From Ditylenchus dipsaci (Eukaryota; Nematoda; Chromadorea; Rhabditida; Anguinidae), in the NCBI GenBank assembly GCA_004194705.1, contig SADC01000010.1:62001-126000 (forward strand): a stretch of 64,000 nt of DNA, in the 5' to 3' direction. The notes under the pieces were generated by a model. That model did no database searches. It was not told the DNA's origin and worked only from the letters and a program-made list of their open reading frames with translations. The position numbers and the translations under genes were made by a program. Each line of letters opens with the position of its first letter. The first letter of the stretch is position 1. Positions 23,001 through 32,953 of the stretch are shown piece after piece.

Positions 23001-23100
23001 TCGTGTACTTCTTTGCTCGACGTATGTGCACAGCGCTAAAACCTTTATGCAGCAGTTGGCACATTTGAATGGACTTACAGGTGCAATAGCTTTCCGATGA
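20070..23100 (+). pseudogene. VPS45: VPS45 (Sec1/Munc18 family) gene with retained introns and broken frames
   Basis: The order of conserved blocks matches Vps45, the SM protein that binds endosomal syntaxins. Exon 1 (20070-20108) gives MDFLLAVQQYVNE. The next exons give GPGMKVILMDKET, then KEVYLFERID (about 20260-20342). After a MITE-bearing intron come IKFLKCVVFVRPSPEN, DVKTLAESDEQE, EFYGDVIPLAPHL, DPVSPLLNQW, TYEAMVHELIGVNNNR, KNMYMNFGDIGQNIKALM, FVEQYPQFKKISG, GTVSKHVQLVGELS and, last, NVIVFIIGGCTYEES with a stop at 23098-23100. Introns keep GT...AG borders, so it is not a processed copy. Frame breaks lie near 21305, 21556, 21755, 22015, 22045, 22235 and 22320, and there is an in-frame stop near 22232. 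Either the gene is a decaying duplicate or the assembly has many local indels. AATAAA is at 23191. Confidence 0.85.
20386..20772. mobile_element. CCGTATTT-family MITE in VPS45 intron 3
   Basis: The ends are CCGTATTTACTCTAATAGTA and the inverse finishing AGAGTAAATACGG, with TA on both sides. Subterminal arrays of GGGGGCTACTATTAGAG fill both arms. Relatives are at 34698-36335, 48272-49437, 53159-53420 and several half copies. Confidence 0.88.
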
Positions 23101-23104
23101 AGAA

Positions 23105-23690
23105 CTGTGAATAGAGCATCTAAGCATCTCATGATCTCTGTATGTTAATTGTAAGCACGTTAATTGTGATCGTAAATTATTATGTCCAAAATAAAAATTT
23201 TAAATGACATGTTTTATTGAGTTTTGGTGTTCAAGTCGGATAGGATCTATGCATTCAGTTACCGTTAGTTTTTTCCATGTGGTTATCATTGCACTCTTAA
23301 CGGATGTCGGAGCTCAACAGAAATCCTTTTCGATAATTACCGTACCGTATTTCCTCTGAAAGAAGCCCCCTCCTATTATAAACTCCCCCTTGTAATATAA
23401 GCCCGGGTACATGTCAGTTCACTCCCTGGTCAATTCACTCCCTGTATCAATTCACTCTCTGATCAATTCAGTAAAAATTCAGCACAAAATTCAGCAAAAA
23501 GGTAGCAAAATTTGGTATTGTGGACTTAAAAAGCTGATCTGGCAAAAATTTTACGTATCAACGGATCATTTCTTTTTCAATTCGACTAACATTTGTTATT
23601 CAGGCTTTCCATGTGGATATCCACCTGACCATGGGGTACCCACCAGGGATGAGAATTTATGGCTAACTAGGCCTATTTTCAAGGGTACGT
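23105..23690. other. Half MITE and TTCACTCCCTG repeats
   Basis: 23341-23405 is a half copy of the CCGTATTT family (ACCGTATTTCCTCTGAAAG, then CCCCCTTGTAATATAAGC). 23411-23475 has tandem TCAATTCACTCCCTG units. No gene is seen. Confidence 0.55.
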
Positions 23691-23691
23691 G

Positions 23692-23822
23692 ACAATTCAC
23701 CGTACGGACGATTCACCGTCCGGGACAATTCACCGTCGGGACAATTCACCGTACGGACAATTCACCGTCTGGGACAGTTCACCGTTAGGACAGTTCACCG
23801 TCCGGGACAATTCACCGTCAGT
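23692..23822 (+). repeat. Tandem repeat GGACAATTCACCGT
   Basis: About seven units of roughly 18 bp, consensus GGACAATTCACCGTCC, run in direct order. The position beside a MULE transposase remnant and the resemblance to the TTCATTGGGAAA arrays of the MULE at 46731 suggest a degraded terminal array. That link is an inference. Confidence 0.8.
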
Positions 23823-24089
23823 TTACATACAATTATTATTACAATGAGAAATTAATGACAAAGTTTACTCAAAACAAAAATTTTCAATTTCTCTCCTCCA
23901 AACGTGTAACATAAACCAATACCAGGAGGTTTTTTAATACTTTATTACAAGACCAAGAAGAGTACGACACCTGTACAAGACCAAGGAAGTATAAGATAAC
24001 ATCCAAGCAATAACAACAATAGATTTTCAACAATTTCAAAGATCTTCCATACGATAGTTGTGCGCAATACCAGACAGAAATTCTTCGGT

Positions 24090-24371
24090 GGTGCGATCAT
24101 CATAGCTATCCACAACTGCCAAGATCTGCCTGTCTGCCTTCTAGTAAATTTCCCGCTTGCCTTTTGCTTTCTTGCCTTGAAGCGACTTCAGATGCAGTTG
24201 ACCACGTCCTTGTTGCACCTTGCGAAGAAAATCTATGAAGCTCCAGATTCCCGGATGGGACACGTCAAGTTCCGTTTGAATACGATGATTTGAGGCCTCA
24301 GCGTAGTTGTTTGTCCGATGCTGCTTGTTCATAGTCCTTTCGTACACATTCCAAAGAGAGTGAGCGAACAT
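24090..24371 (-). pseudogene. MULE transposase C-terminal fragment
   Basis: The minus frame reads [20 protein letters not shown], then [10 protein letters not shown] and [15 protein letters not shown]. This is the signature near the C-terminus of MULE transposases found with FLYWCH proteins (WNVYER, TNN-E-NHR, HP-W-FI). A second copy of the same block is in the better-preserved MULE at 46990-47406. The catalytic region is missing. Confidence 0.75.
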
Positions 24372-24699
24372 AAAATAGTTTTAATTTTTCCATGATTTTT
24401 TGCTTTTTGACAAGGGAAATACCTTTTTCTGACTCAAATCCACGACTTTTTTGGATTTTTGGTTGTTAATGACTAGGTTACAATGACTTGCATGATTAGT
24501 TCATGGTGAGGAAATTAATCGAAATTGATTAAATCAACTAAAATGAGTCTTGGATATCCGTTTTGAAAAATAATCAAAAATCGCACCAAAATTTTTGATG
24601 TGATTTTGATTATTTTTATGCACCACCTTTTGTGAGGAGTGTGGATGTATATCTTCTATAAAAACTGTACGGATTGTTCTATCTGGACTGATGGAGGCA

Positions 24700-25540
24700 C
24701 TTTATGCGGTCGGACGGGTAACGGTCCTTCCTCGGGTAAGGGTTACTGTTAATTAAGACTCCTAAACCAACTCCTGATTTCGGTACTCCATCCTACAACT
24801 ACTCAGAGACGGGTAACCTATCACCTCATCACCAAGTCTTAGCCGGTATCCTATCACCTCACCACCAAGTCGATCCATATGTTTCGGTAATTAAACGCAA
24901 TAAAGCCACCTGCGATTCACTGTCGGTCTGTCGGTTCGTGCTTCCGCTGCATCCATCCATCGGTGTGCTTCAATCCCGGGTTTTCAGGCTTGTCCAAGGA
25001 GCGTTTGACAATTGAATCCAGCTTTAGGTAGCGACCCTCAGAGAATCGGAGAATGACGTGTCCACGACTGCCTCCTGCTTATAGTCAGCGCCTCTCGGTG
25101 ATAGCCTCATTGATCGCTCGACGTCAGTTTCCATTTGGACGGTCCGCTCGAAGTTTTACCAAGGCCGGTGGATGTAGAAGCAGCCAGTGCATTCTTCACG
25201 TCGAAGCTTTGAGAGCCACCAGAGCTTCGGCCATCATCTTCCTACTTGGTGATCCCTTTCCTCCGGTACACACACAACACGACGGGTCAATATAACTTCC
25301 ATACTAGCCTACAGTCCGGTAATGCTCGACGGTCACTCTACAACATTCATTCACATCCACACACAGATTTCGGTAAGAGACGGTATCTACTATTCAGTTT
25401 TCGGTAAAACACTCTTTTCCAACAGCTGTTTACGGTACAAACTCACCAACCACCTTCTTCTTCGGTAATCGCATTCACTCCTTTTCAGTGACGGTCGCTG
25501 GTGCACGTCCCACCTTCATCCTTCCACTGAGTTGACACTT
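24700..25540 (-). other. Retroelement-like debris dense in ACCG motifs
   Basis: No intact ORF is found here. On the minus strand there are tandem GGTGATGAGGTGATAGG units (about 24780-24870) and many ACCGAA, ACCGTC and ACCCGTC words. The same word bias continues through the RT and helicase fragments to about 28050, so this stretch probably belongs to the same composite element. Confidence 0.4.
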
Positions 25541-25609
25541 GGAGAGGATAGACTGGCCATCTGCATCCACCAGAATCTGATGATCATAGCGGAGTTTCTG
25601 GCTCACTTT

Positions 25610-26190
25610 CTACTTGCCGACGATGCTAGCATAGAGAGATCCATCGACTGGCTCCACATTCTCAGCAGCTTCTTTAACGAACGTAGCGACTGGGCTTGAT
25701 ACAACTAGTGCTGGCTCAGCACATAGAAAGTCCATATTTGTAACGACGAAGAGAGCTTCTTGACATCTGGTCCCATCGAGCCGAACTCTTGATCCGGACG
25801 AACTCAACTACTTCGGGTCTTTGGACTCATTGTCCCGGGTCGTCATCACCACTACTATATCCGCCACTTTTCCCTGCATATCGTCGACGGTACCAATTTC
25901 CAACTCACCGATTTCGGTACTAGCTTCTCCCAGCTCATCTGACGGGTCCAACACCAACTCCCCACACTGTTTTCGGTCATTAACATTTCGGTCACCTATC
26001 CACACTGCCACGGTCAAACCAACAACCATCACTCTCTTAGACGGGTAACACGCTTTCCACTTCAACAGAGACCGGTTCAAACTCAGCACAACTTCCTCTC
26101 GCTTCGGGTTCACCAGAGAGCCTGTAGACGACACTTCGTGAGGGCATTTCACATCCAGCAGAGCGAATGGCACCCGTTTCTCTGCCATAG
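25610..26190 (-). pseudogene. SF1 (Upf1-like) helicase C-terminal fragment
   Basis: The minus strand first gives VPFALLDVKCPHEVSSTGSL and VNPKREEVVLSL (25808-26188). The motif-V/VI-like block IGTVDDMQGKVADIVVVMTT comes next. In an adjoining frame (25610-25807) GTRCQEALFVVTNMDFLC corresponds to the end of motif VI (usually ALTRCQ or ALSRAR, here DGTRCQ). This is the order of the C-terminal RecA domain of superfamily 1 helicases of the Upf1/AQR type. The Walker A and DEAD-like motifs are absent, and extra residues interrupt the conserved blocks. It lies downstream of a minus-strand RT, so it may be element cargo or a captured gene piece. Confidence 0.6.
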
Positions 26191-26577
26191 CAAGCCTGTA
26201 GAAGTATCTGGTTTGCCTTGAAGATCGAAGACTGGTTCATCATCTCCCATAGAAGCTGTTGGACACCAATTGGAGAATCGCCGGTGGAACTGCATGCTTT
26301 CTGTAGAGACCAACTGAGCCATGGCTGAATGGACGTCGCGAAGAGAAGGAACGGCATGGCTAAAATTGCGAAGCAACTTCGAAGACCTGAAAATTCTCGA
26401 AGAAATCTTCGAAGAGAATTTTGACAGTCTTCGAAATTCGACGGTACACTTGATCTAAATATATACGGTAATTACTTGAATTTTGACACCATTATAAATG
26501 GTGTAAAATTCAAAACTAATCGACGGTCCTTCCTTACTTCGGTCCTTTCGCCTTCAATCCTCTTCGGTAACAACCCT

Positions 26578-26940
26578 TCACACCCAACGCTTCGGTCCAT
26601 TCACACCTGCTAGACGGTCACCACACACCCACTCTGTAGACGGTCCACCACAAACCCTTTTCGGTACTTCCCACGCGACCCAACGGCACTTCCAGGTTGA
26701 CGAACCCTTCCATGCCTCGGGCACTACCCGCCAACTTCTCAGCTTCGGAAATGAGGAAAGGGGACTAACCTGCTTACCGTGTTCATCGTCGTGTTCCTCC
26801 ACTGCGAGCCAGCCATTCTTTGATCTCGTCCAAAAGCGCATTCCACTGGGTGCTGGCCATATCATCAGCCCTTGCAGGTTTGCCTTCTCCAGAGCGATCG
26901 CGAGCCTGTCTCGGATGTCCAAAATTAGCCTCGGCACCAC
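26578..26940 (-). other. Unrecognised minus-strand ORF, 120 codons
   Basis: The ORF begins MVPRLILDIRDRLAIALEKA and contains LQGLMIWPAPSGMRFW. I do not recognise a family. It lies between the RT fragment and the helicase fragment on the same strand, and its codons share their ACCG-rich composition. It may be a further piece of the same element. Confidence 0.3.
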
Positions 26941-27132
26941 TTGCTTCGGCTTAGCCTTGCTTTCTTTCTCTTTCTTTCCATATAGCAGAATCGATAGATT
27001 TGAGCGCTTTTAGGTCTTTAAGAACGAGGAACTAAGATTTTCGCCGACGGGTCAACATTCTTTCGGTAGAAGACTAATCCTGTTTGAAATCGCTTTACGA
27101 TTTCAAACAGTATTTGCCCCCTTTAACTTCTG

Positions 27133-28052
27133 CTAGACGGTCACTCCTCTCAGGACAAATCGACGATACAGAGATTTGCCTTCGCAAATCTCCCTCCTTA
27201 CAAGGAAGTTTTTCCTAAGACGGTCGCCAACACCCCGATTGAAGATACTGGTCGCTGTCTTGAGGCCGAATGGTAGCATCGTCATCTGGTAGACTTTGTC
27301 TTCGGTAATCACCCACATTTGCGGCTGGTATCCTGATCCAACGGAATCTGCATATATCCACTTGACAGGTCGAGAGAGGTGAAGTAGCTTGCTTTGCTCA
27401 GGCTTTCCAACAGAGTGTCGATTCTTGGCAGCGGGTAGAGATCTGGTTGCGTAACTTCGTTCAGCTTTCGGAAATCGATGCATGGTCGACAACTGCCATC
27501 TTTCTTTTGCACAATCACTAGAGATGAGACCCACGGAGTGTCTGATTCCACCAAGACCCCAATCCGCTTCAGCTGGTCGATGTGCTTGGCCACTTCTTGC
27601 TTGTATTTGAATGGCAGCTTGAGAATTCTTGCTTTGATCGGCGCTTCGGTCGTTGTCACAATTTTCTGAGGCTCCACTTTGCACCTTCCCAGGTCATAGC
27701 GAGACTTGCTGAAGACGTCATCATATTCGGAGATGATTGCAGCAAGGCGGGTCCTTTCTTCTTCGGTCACTTCAGCGCCACTTAGGTCTACTTGGTACGA
27801 CGGGTCCACTTCCAGCACTTGAGGCGCTTCTCCAATCAGCGAGGCGGTGATGCAAGGCATTTCAAACAGCAGCTCATCGTCTCTGTACAGCCAGGTAGCT
27901 TCCGCTACGACGGTCCCTTCAGTCAACCTTAACGGTGCCTTAGTGACATTCGTCACCAAAACTCTACAGTGACGGGTAAGCATGTCGGTATTATGTACTC
28001 CAGCCGTAATATGTAGCCCGGGTACAAACAACTTTCCTTTCTTCACTACCAA
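27133..28052 (-). pseudogene. Ty3/gypsy reverse transcriptase N-terminal half
   Basis: The minus frame from 28052 has a linker, then DDVFSKSRYDLGRCKVEPQK, VAKHIDQLKRIGVLVESDTP, PWVSSLVIVQKKDGSCRPC, IDFRKLNEVTQPDLYPLPRI and FTSLDLSSGYMQIPLDQD. This is the standard order of RT blocks 1-3 in Ty3/gypsy elements. A frame shift near 27310-27340 is followed by EDKVYQMTMLPFGLKTA, the LPFGL block. The sequence ends before the YxDD catalytic motif, so the domain is truncated and inactive. The upstream GLHITAGVHNTDMLTRHCRV belongs to the protease-RT linker. It reads away from the plus-strand ORF at 28132 with an 80 bp gap. Confidence 0.85.
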
Positions 28053-28131
28053 AACTTCCTTCGTTGGGTGTGAAGGGGTGTGTTGACCGAAGAGGATTGA
28101 AGTGCGAAAGGACCGAAGCTAGCAACCGTCG

Positions 28132-28704
28132 ATGGAAGTGCAAGCCGAAGTGGACCAGAAGCAAGCAGAAGACTCCATAGCCAAACTGCAGCTCCGTGGT
28201 ATTGCCGAAGCCAAAGCTCCTCCTGTGATGGTCAAGTCAGCTCCGCTCCCTGTCATCTGTGACTCGCCTGCCGATCTCTGTGGCCCAGCAGCACGCTCCC
28301 AATCAAACTGCGCAACGGATGCTAGAAACAAAGCGAATGGACCCTCGTCTCCGCGACTGGCCTGGACTCAGGATGGAAGGGCCGCCGACCCGTCTCTCTC
28401 TCTGCAGCAGCTCTACCGAAGCAGTCAAGTGGAAATGACCCGTCTGAGGAGAATCTGGAATGAAGCGACCGTCTACATGGATCAAGCCGACTACTGCTTG
28501 CACTGTGGCCAAGAAGAACTGGAGGGTGCCAAGAAGCGAATGAAGCGGCTAGAATCTATTGTAAAGTCTCCATTGTCTGTTCTGTCTTCGCGTAGTAGTG
28601 TTGTTAGTAGTTGTGAGAATAAAATGGGTGTGGTCACTCCTCTTGTCCCGGTGCCAGTTAATTGTTTGTTTTTTACTAATTCGAACTTCCAAAATTCGTC
28701 TTAA
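28132..28704 (+). CDS. Unknown ORF, 190 codons, divergent from the RT
   Basis: The ORF opens MEVQAEVDQKQAEDSIAKLQ. It has a mid-region coiled-coil-like stretch QVEMTRLRRIWNEATVYMDQ and an isolated CLHCGQEELEGAKKRMKRLE. The last third is Ser/Val-rich and low in complexity. I do not recognise a family. It could be a Gag-like product or a host fragment. It shares the ACCG word bias of the divergent RT region, now on the plus strand. Confidence 0.35.
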   Translation: MEVQAEVDQKQAEDSIAKLQLRGIAEAKAPPVMVKSAPLPVICDSPADLCGPAARSQSNCATDARNKANGPSSPRLAWTQDGRAADPSLSLQQLYRSSQVEMTRLRRIWNEATVYMDQADYCLHCGQEELEGAKKRMKRLESIVKSPLSVLSSRSSVVSSCENKMGVVTPLVPVPVNCLFFTNSNFQNSS

Positions 28705-28955
28705 GACCAGTGTTTGGACCTCGTACTTGGCTCGTACTTGCTCGTACTTGGTAGTTTGTATTTTTTCGTCCTAGAAATTCTTCTTTTTTCTGAAAAGTTT
28801 TAAACTAGGTGCCTTCAGAACAACCACAGCTATATTTTACAAAAAAATATGTGTGTCGAGATTAAAAATAGTTATATATTGATATTTCAAGTGCAAGTAC
28901 GAGCTCAGGTACGAGCACTCGTACTTGAGCTCGTACTTGCACTTAAAATGTCAAT
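28701..28955. repeat. CTCGTACTTG inverted repeat cluster
   Basis: Units of CTCGTACTTG at 28711-28755 and inverted CAAGTACGAG units at 28890-28945 form a dyad. The left edge CAGTGTTTGGACC looks like a hAT terminus, but the right partner is not found, probably lost at the junction with the gypsy fragment at about 28960. Confidence 0.6.
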
Positions 28956-28969
28956 ATATAAAGTTTATG

Positions 28970-30873
28970 ATTATGATATAATAGTTGCCAGTCCTACAAG
29001 AGAGCAACATGCGAAAGATCTCAATGCAGTTCTTCAAAAAGTCGAATCCTTTGGTTTTGTTCTGAAACTTGAAAAGTGTAAATTTTTTCTTGAACAAATC
29101 AGTTACTTGGGACAAATAGTTGACTCGACCGGAATCAAACCAAACCCAAACAAGTTTGCAGCCATTAGGAACATGCCGATACCTCAAAATATTTCACAAG
29201 TGAGGGCTTTTCTCGGAGCCGTTAATTTTTACGGAAGATACATAAAAGACATGAAGTCACTGCGAGCTCCTTTAGATAAACTACTTCAGAAAGATGTGCA
29301 TTTTGCTTGGTCAGGGTTGTCAAAAGTCGTTTGAAAAGGCAAAAGATATCATCACCTCTGATTTACTTCTAGCTCATTTCGACCCTCTCAAACCTATTAT
29401 TGTATCGGCGGATGCTTCTAAAGATGGTATTGGTGTAACGATTTTACATAATTCCGGACGGATCGATTAAGGTTGTAGAGCATGCATCTAGGACTCTCAA
29501 CGCTTCCCAAGTCAACTATAGTCAAATTGAAAAGGAGGGTTTAGCACTCATTTACGCTGTCAAAAAGTTTCATCGTTACCTCTTTGGACATAAATTCGTG
29601 TTACAGACAGATCATAAGCCCCTACTCGCTATTTTCGGTTCTAAAAAAGGTGTACCTATTTACGCTGCGAGTAGACTCAAAGATGGGCATTGATTTTGAG
29701 TGCTTATAATTTTGAAATTCAATACATTCATACAGCTGATTTCGGGCAAGTCGATGTCCTTTCTAGACTTGTAGCTGAGCACCCACGTGACGATGAGGAA
29801 TTTGTCATTTCACAATTGGAATTAGTGGAAGGCAGTACTGAACAATTTTTGATCCATCAGTTAGAAACTATTCCCGTCACTAGTCAAGAGATAGCTGAAG
29901 CCACATCTTCTGATTTGTTACTCTCAGAAGTTCTAAAATTCATTCAAAGTGGTTGGCCTGAACATACTCAGCCGGGTCCCATTGCCTCATTTTATGCAAA
30001 AAGGAACTCTCTCTATGCAATCAAAGGTTGCTTACTCTTCGATGATAAAGTCATCATTCCTACTTCTCTAAGATCCAGAATTCTCAAAACTCTGCACCTG
30101 GGCCATCCTGGCATTACGCGCATGAAAGCGCTCGCTAGAAATTATGCTTACTGGCCAGGTCTAGATTCTGACATTGAAACCACAGTAAAAGGTTGTGTCA
30201 ATTGCTCAAATTTCGCGAAAACCCAATTAAAAACATTCTTCATTCATGGCCAAAGTCAGAAATCCGTGGGAAAGAATCCATGTTGATTTCGCTGGACCTT
30301 TTGGGAGAACACTTTTTGTGTATTGTTGATTCTTTCTCCAAATGGCCTGAGGTTTTTCGCATGCAAAATATCACTTCTAATTGCCTTATTCGGGTATTAG
30401 ATTCTCTATTTGCAAGATATGGTTATCCCAAAGTCCTAGTGTCGGATAACGGTTCCCAATTCACTTCATATGAATTTAAATTTTTTTGCAAAAACAAGGA
30501 AATTCAAGTTATTCATTCTCCGCCTTATCATCTACAAAGTAACGGACAAGCCGCGAGGTTCGTTGATACTTTTAAGCGGACTATTTCAAAAATTCGATCT
30601 TCAAGTTCTGTTAGTTTAGCTATTGTGGAGTATCTACGAACGTACCGTTCGACTCCAAATAGAACGATTCAGGGTAAAACACCTGCTGAATTATTCTTGG
30701 GCAGAACTCTTCGAACAGAAATTTCTCTAGTAAAACCTACCGAGGCGTATCATCCCATTGAGGCTGATAAGTACAACTTATCTATGGAGCAAAATTTCAA
30801 TAGGCATCATAACGCCCGCCCTCGGGTTTTCTTCAATTCAGATAAAATCTTCTTCCGGAAGTACCACGCCTAA
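28970..30873 (+). pseudogene. Ty3/gypsy Pol remnant: RT, RNase H, integrase
   Basis: RT C-terminal half: 28970-29330, with the catalytic YxDD reduced to YDYD. RNase H: about 29380-29700, with the SADAS and TDHKPL blocks. Integrase zinc domain: HLGHPGITRMKALARNYAYW and CVNCSNFA (HHCC type). Core: first Asp in ISLDLLGEH or the alternative-frame HVDFAGPFG, and the second Asp in VSDNGSQFTS. The third acidic residue is lost: SNGQAARFVDTFKRT has Ala where NGQAERxV carries the catalytic Glu. Several frameshifts separate these blocks. The domain order RT-RH-IN places it in Ty3/gypsy, nearest the K02A2.6-like group. Confidence 0.9.
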
Positions 30874-31476
30874 AGTCATCTTGGGAAAAGGGCGAAATCA
30901 AAGAGAAAGTTGGCAATACTCTCTACAAAGTGCTCTCAGATGCTGGTGTGCCTCATCTTGTCATGGAAACCAGCTCCGTCCTCGCTTCTCTCTCAATGAT
31001 CCAATGTTCAGCAATGGTGGTGGTTGTGGTCAAATGAATAAGGCTCCGCCAGAACTCCAAGAAGTGCCTCAAAGAAACAATTATCCGGTAGTTAATCTTT
31101 CTCCATTAGCCCAACAGAACCCACTTAGAACTTCTAATAGAATTCGCCAACCTCCTGAAAGGTTTATTTTTGACCCTACGAAGAAGCAGTACGCTACTCG
31201 TAGGCAGGCGCTTAAATAAGGGTAGGTGTGAGAGTTAGTGGTTCTTTCATTTCATTTTATTCATTCATGGCCTGTCTCTGTACACTTCTTGCGGGAGGTT
31301 TGATAAGGGAGGTTCATCTTAGCGGGGTGTTCTCTCCGGATTCCTAGTAGCCCTGCGAACGGTTTCCACAGTCCTTTGAAATGAATATGTGTTTTGTATT
31401 TTGACTACTCTCTCTGCGCTCTTCTCTAATTCTCTAAAATCTAATTCTCCTTGCGTCTCTTATCTAAGTGTGGGGG

Positions 31477-31665
31477 TGTTGTGGCAATGTGATAGTTAAA
31501 TGATGTTTGTCCTGACACGATATATGGTGCAGTTGACTCGTTGTTATGTTCAGTATAGTATAGTTAAGTGATCGTATAGTTATTGTCGGGTTGTATTTCT
31601 TTCTTGTTATAAAGTTATACTGTTTACTTCGTGTCCGCGTCTGCTTATCATACAGCGATACAACA
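31477..31665 (+). repeat. 3' LTR of the plus-strand gypsy element
   Basis: The LTR starts TGTTGTGGCAATGTGATAG after GTGGGGG and ends GCGATACAACA (189 bp). The TGTTG...CAACA termini match those of the LTR element at 7563-9877, though the internal sequence differs. No second copy lies in the window to confirm the borders. Confidence 0.7.
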
Positions 31666-31734
31666 TATTTATACTTGTATTTGATTTGAAAAAAAACTTT
31701 TTCAGGCTATCCAAATGGATATCCAGTGCGACAA

Positions 31735-31802
31735 AACATTTTTTAACATGTTATGTCGCGCGACAAAAAAGACTTTTTTCCTTATTTGTCGCGCGACAAC
31801 AA
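31735..31802. repeat. TTTGTCGCGCGACAAA palindromes, left cluster
   Basis: Copies of TGTCGCGCGACAA, each self-complementary, are found here. A second cluster of five lies at 33998-34135 with spacers AATCCGGAAAAAATTCTTTT. The two clusters may be the ends of one element of about 2.4 kb that encloses the ORF at 32113. Confidence 0.65.
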
Positions 31803-32112
31803 CTACTTTTTATCAAATTTGTGATCTGGCATGCTGAACTAAAGCAGGGGTTCTATGTCCAGATTGTCTAAAGCCAGAAAATTATCAGAAAGAGATCAGA
31901 AGCGCTTCTTAGGTTCTATTGCTTTTTGAACAATCACAATTCACTTATCGCTCAGAATCAGACAAATACTGAAAATTAATCATTTCACTGCGAAACGTTG
32001 AACAAAAAGAAAACTTCCTGACCATTCATGAAATAACAATCAACAATAATTTTATTTTCCTAATCTTTTGATAACAATAAATAGCGAAGAATTTCAAATA
32101 ACGTAAATTAAA

Positions 32113-32535
32113 CTATTCTTGCTCCTCTTGCTCTTCATCGTCACTCCACTCATCCACGTCTGGATTTTGGCCGCTTGCGAATGAAAGCGCACCTTGAATT
32201 GATTCGAAGAACTCGATCACGTCTTCATAAAAAAGCTCTTCTGTTTCGAGTCTTCTTCTCAGAAATTGGCAAATTTCTGGCCCACTTCCCGATGGATTGA
32301 GATAGATGAAAGATACACTTAATAGCCGTTGCTTGATGAAAGATTGACTTGGTCGCGTAACTCGGAGCTTTTTCAAAATCCGAAAAGTTCTGTTGTTATC
32401 GGCGAATGAAAAAGACATGATTGTTGATTGTAAAAAAAAACCTGACACAAAGTCCTGCAGACTACAAGAAATTTGCGGGTTGCAAAACATCTCTCTGAAG
32501 ACCCTTTCATATGTTCCCTCATCTTTCTTGACCAT
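32113..32535 (-). CDS. Unknown ORF with acidic C-terminus, 140 codons
   Basis: The frame starts MVKKDEGTYERVFREMFCNP. It continues through RTFRILKKLRVTRPSQSFIK and QFLRRRLETEELFYEDVIEF, and ends in a strongly acidic tail, DEWSDDEEQEEQE. I do not recognise a family. The stretch after CSLQ may be interrupted by a short intron (an acceptor-like TCTTGTAG and a donor-like CAG/GTTTTTTTT occur), so the true exon plan is open. It sits between the two TCGCGCGA palindrome clusters. The acidic tail and helix-rich centre suggest a real protein rather than a random frame, but evidence is modest. Confidence 0.4.
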   Translation of the reverse strand: MVKKDEGTYERVFREMFCNPQISCSLQDFVSGFFLQSTIMSFSFADNNRTFRILKKLRVTRPSQSFIKQRLLSVSFIYLNPSGSGPEICQFLRRRLETEELFYEDVIEFFESIQGALSFASGQNPDVDEWSDDEEQEEQE

Positions 32536-32953
32536 CTAAGCGAACCCCACGACAAGAAATCGATCATCAATAGAAGCATTGAGGGTAAACATCTGAATGT
32601 AAACCATTAAATGATACCTGGTAGAATCTCTCTATTGACCACACGTTAAACAGACTTTGTTTTTGTTGTAGGCGATGCTTCAACGATGTTCATACCTCTA
32701 GTAAGTCGCTGTTTCTTCTAAACAGCAATAATTGTAACAACAACTGGAGAACTATAAAAAAAATCAAGCACCAGACCTCAAACTCAAGTTGCTTGCTACT
32801 GTGAAAATGGTGTAAATAGTGAATAATATGATATTATATGCTTTCCATAAAGACCAACCGATCTGAAAGTGTAGGGATAATCACTGGCCCAGATTACACG
32901 TTTGCATGGCCTGCTGACTTCCTCTTGATCTGTTGGTTACCTTGCCGGTAACA

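Larger units (their letters stand above)
28960..31665 (+). mobile_element. 5'-truncated Ty3/gypsy retrotransposon with 3' LTR
   Basis: The element starts inside RT (YDYDIIVASPTREQHAKDL replacing the usual Y-x-DD block) and continues with YLGQIVDSTGIKPNPNK and VRAFLGAVNFYGRYI. RNase H follows (VSADASKDGIGVTI, LQTDHKPLLAIF), then a zinc-binding integrase N-terminus and the integrase core, then a 3' LTR at 31477-31665. Frames break near 29330, 29460, 29690 and 30285. A GTGGGGG purine tract abuts the LTR. No 5' LTR, Gag or protease is present in the window. Confidence 0.9.

Noticed and set aside
23692..23822. Possible CRISPR array (GGACAATTCACCGT units)
   Set aside because: Units are contiguous and degenerate with no regular unique spacers, and the window is eukaryotic.
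28849..31219. Endogenous retrovirus with an envelope gene
   Set aside because: Pol domain order fits Ty3/gypsy, and the reading frame after integrase (about 30870-31219) shows no signal peptide, fusion motif or membrane anchor.
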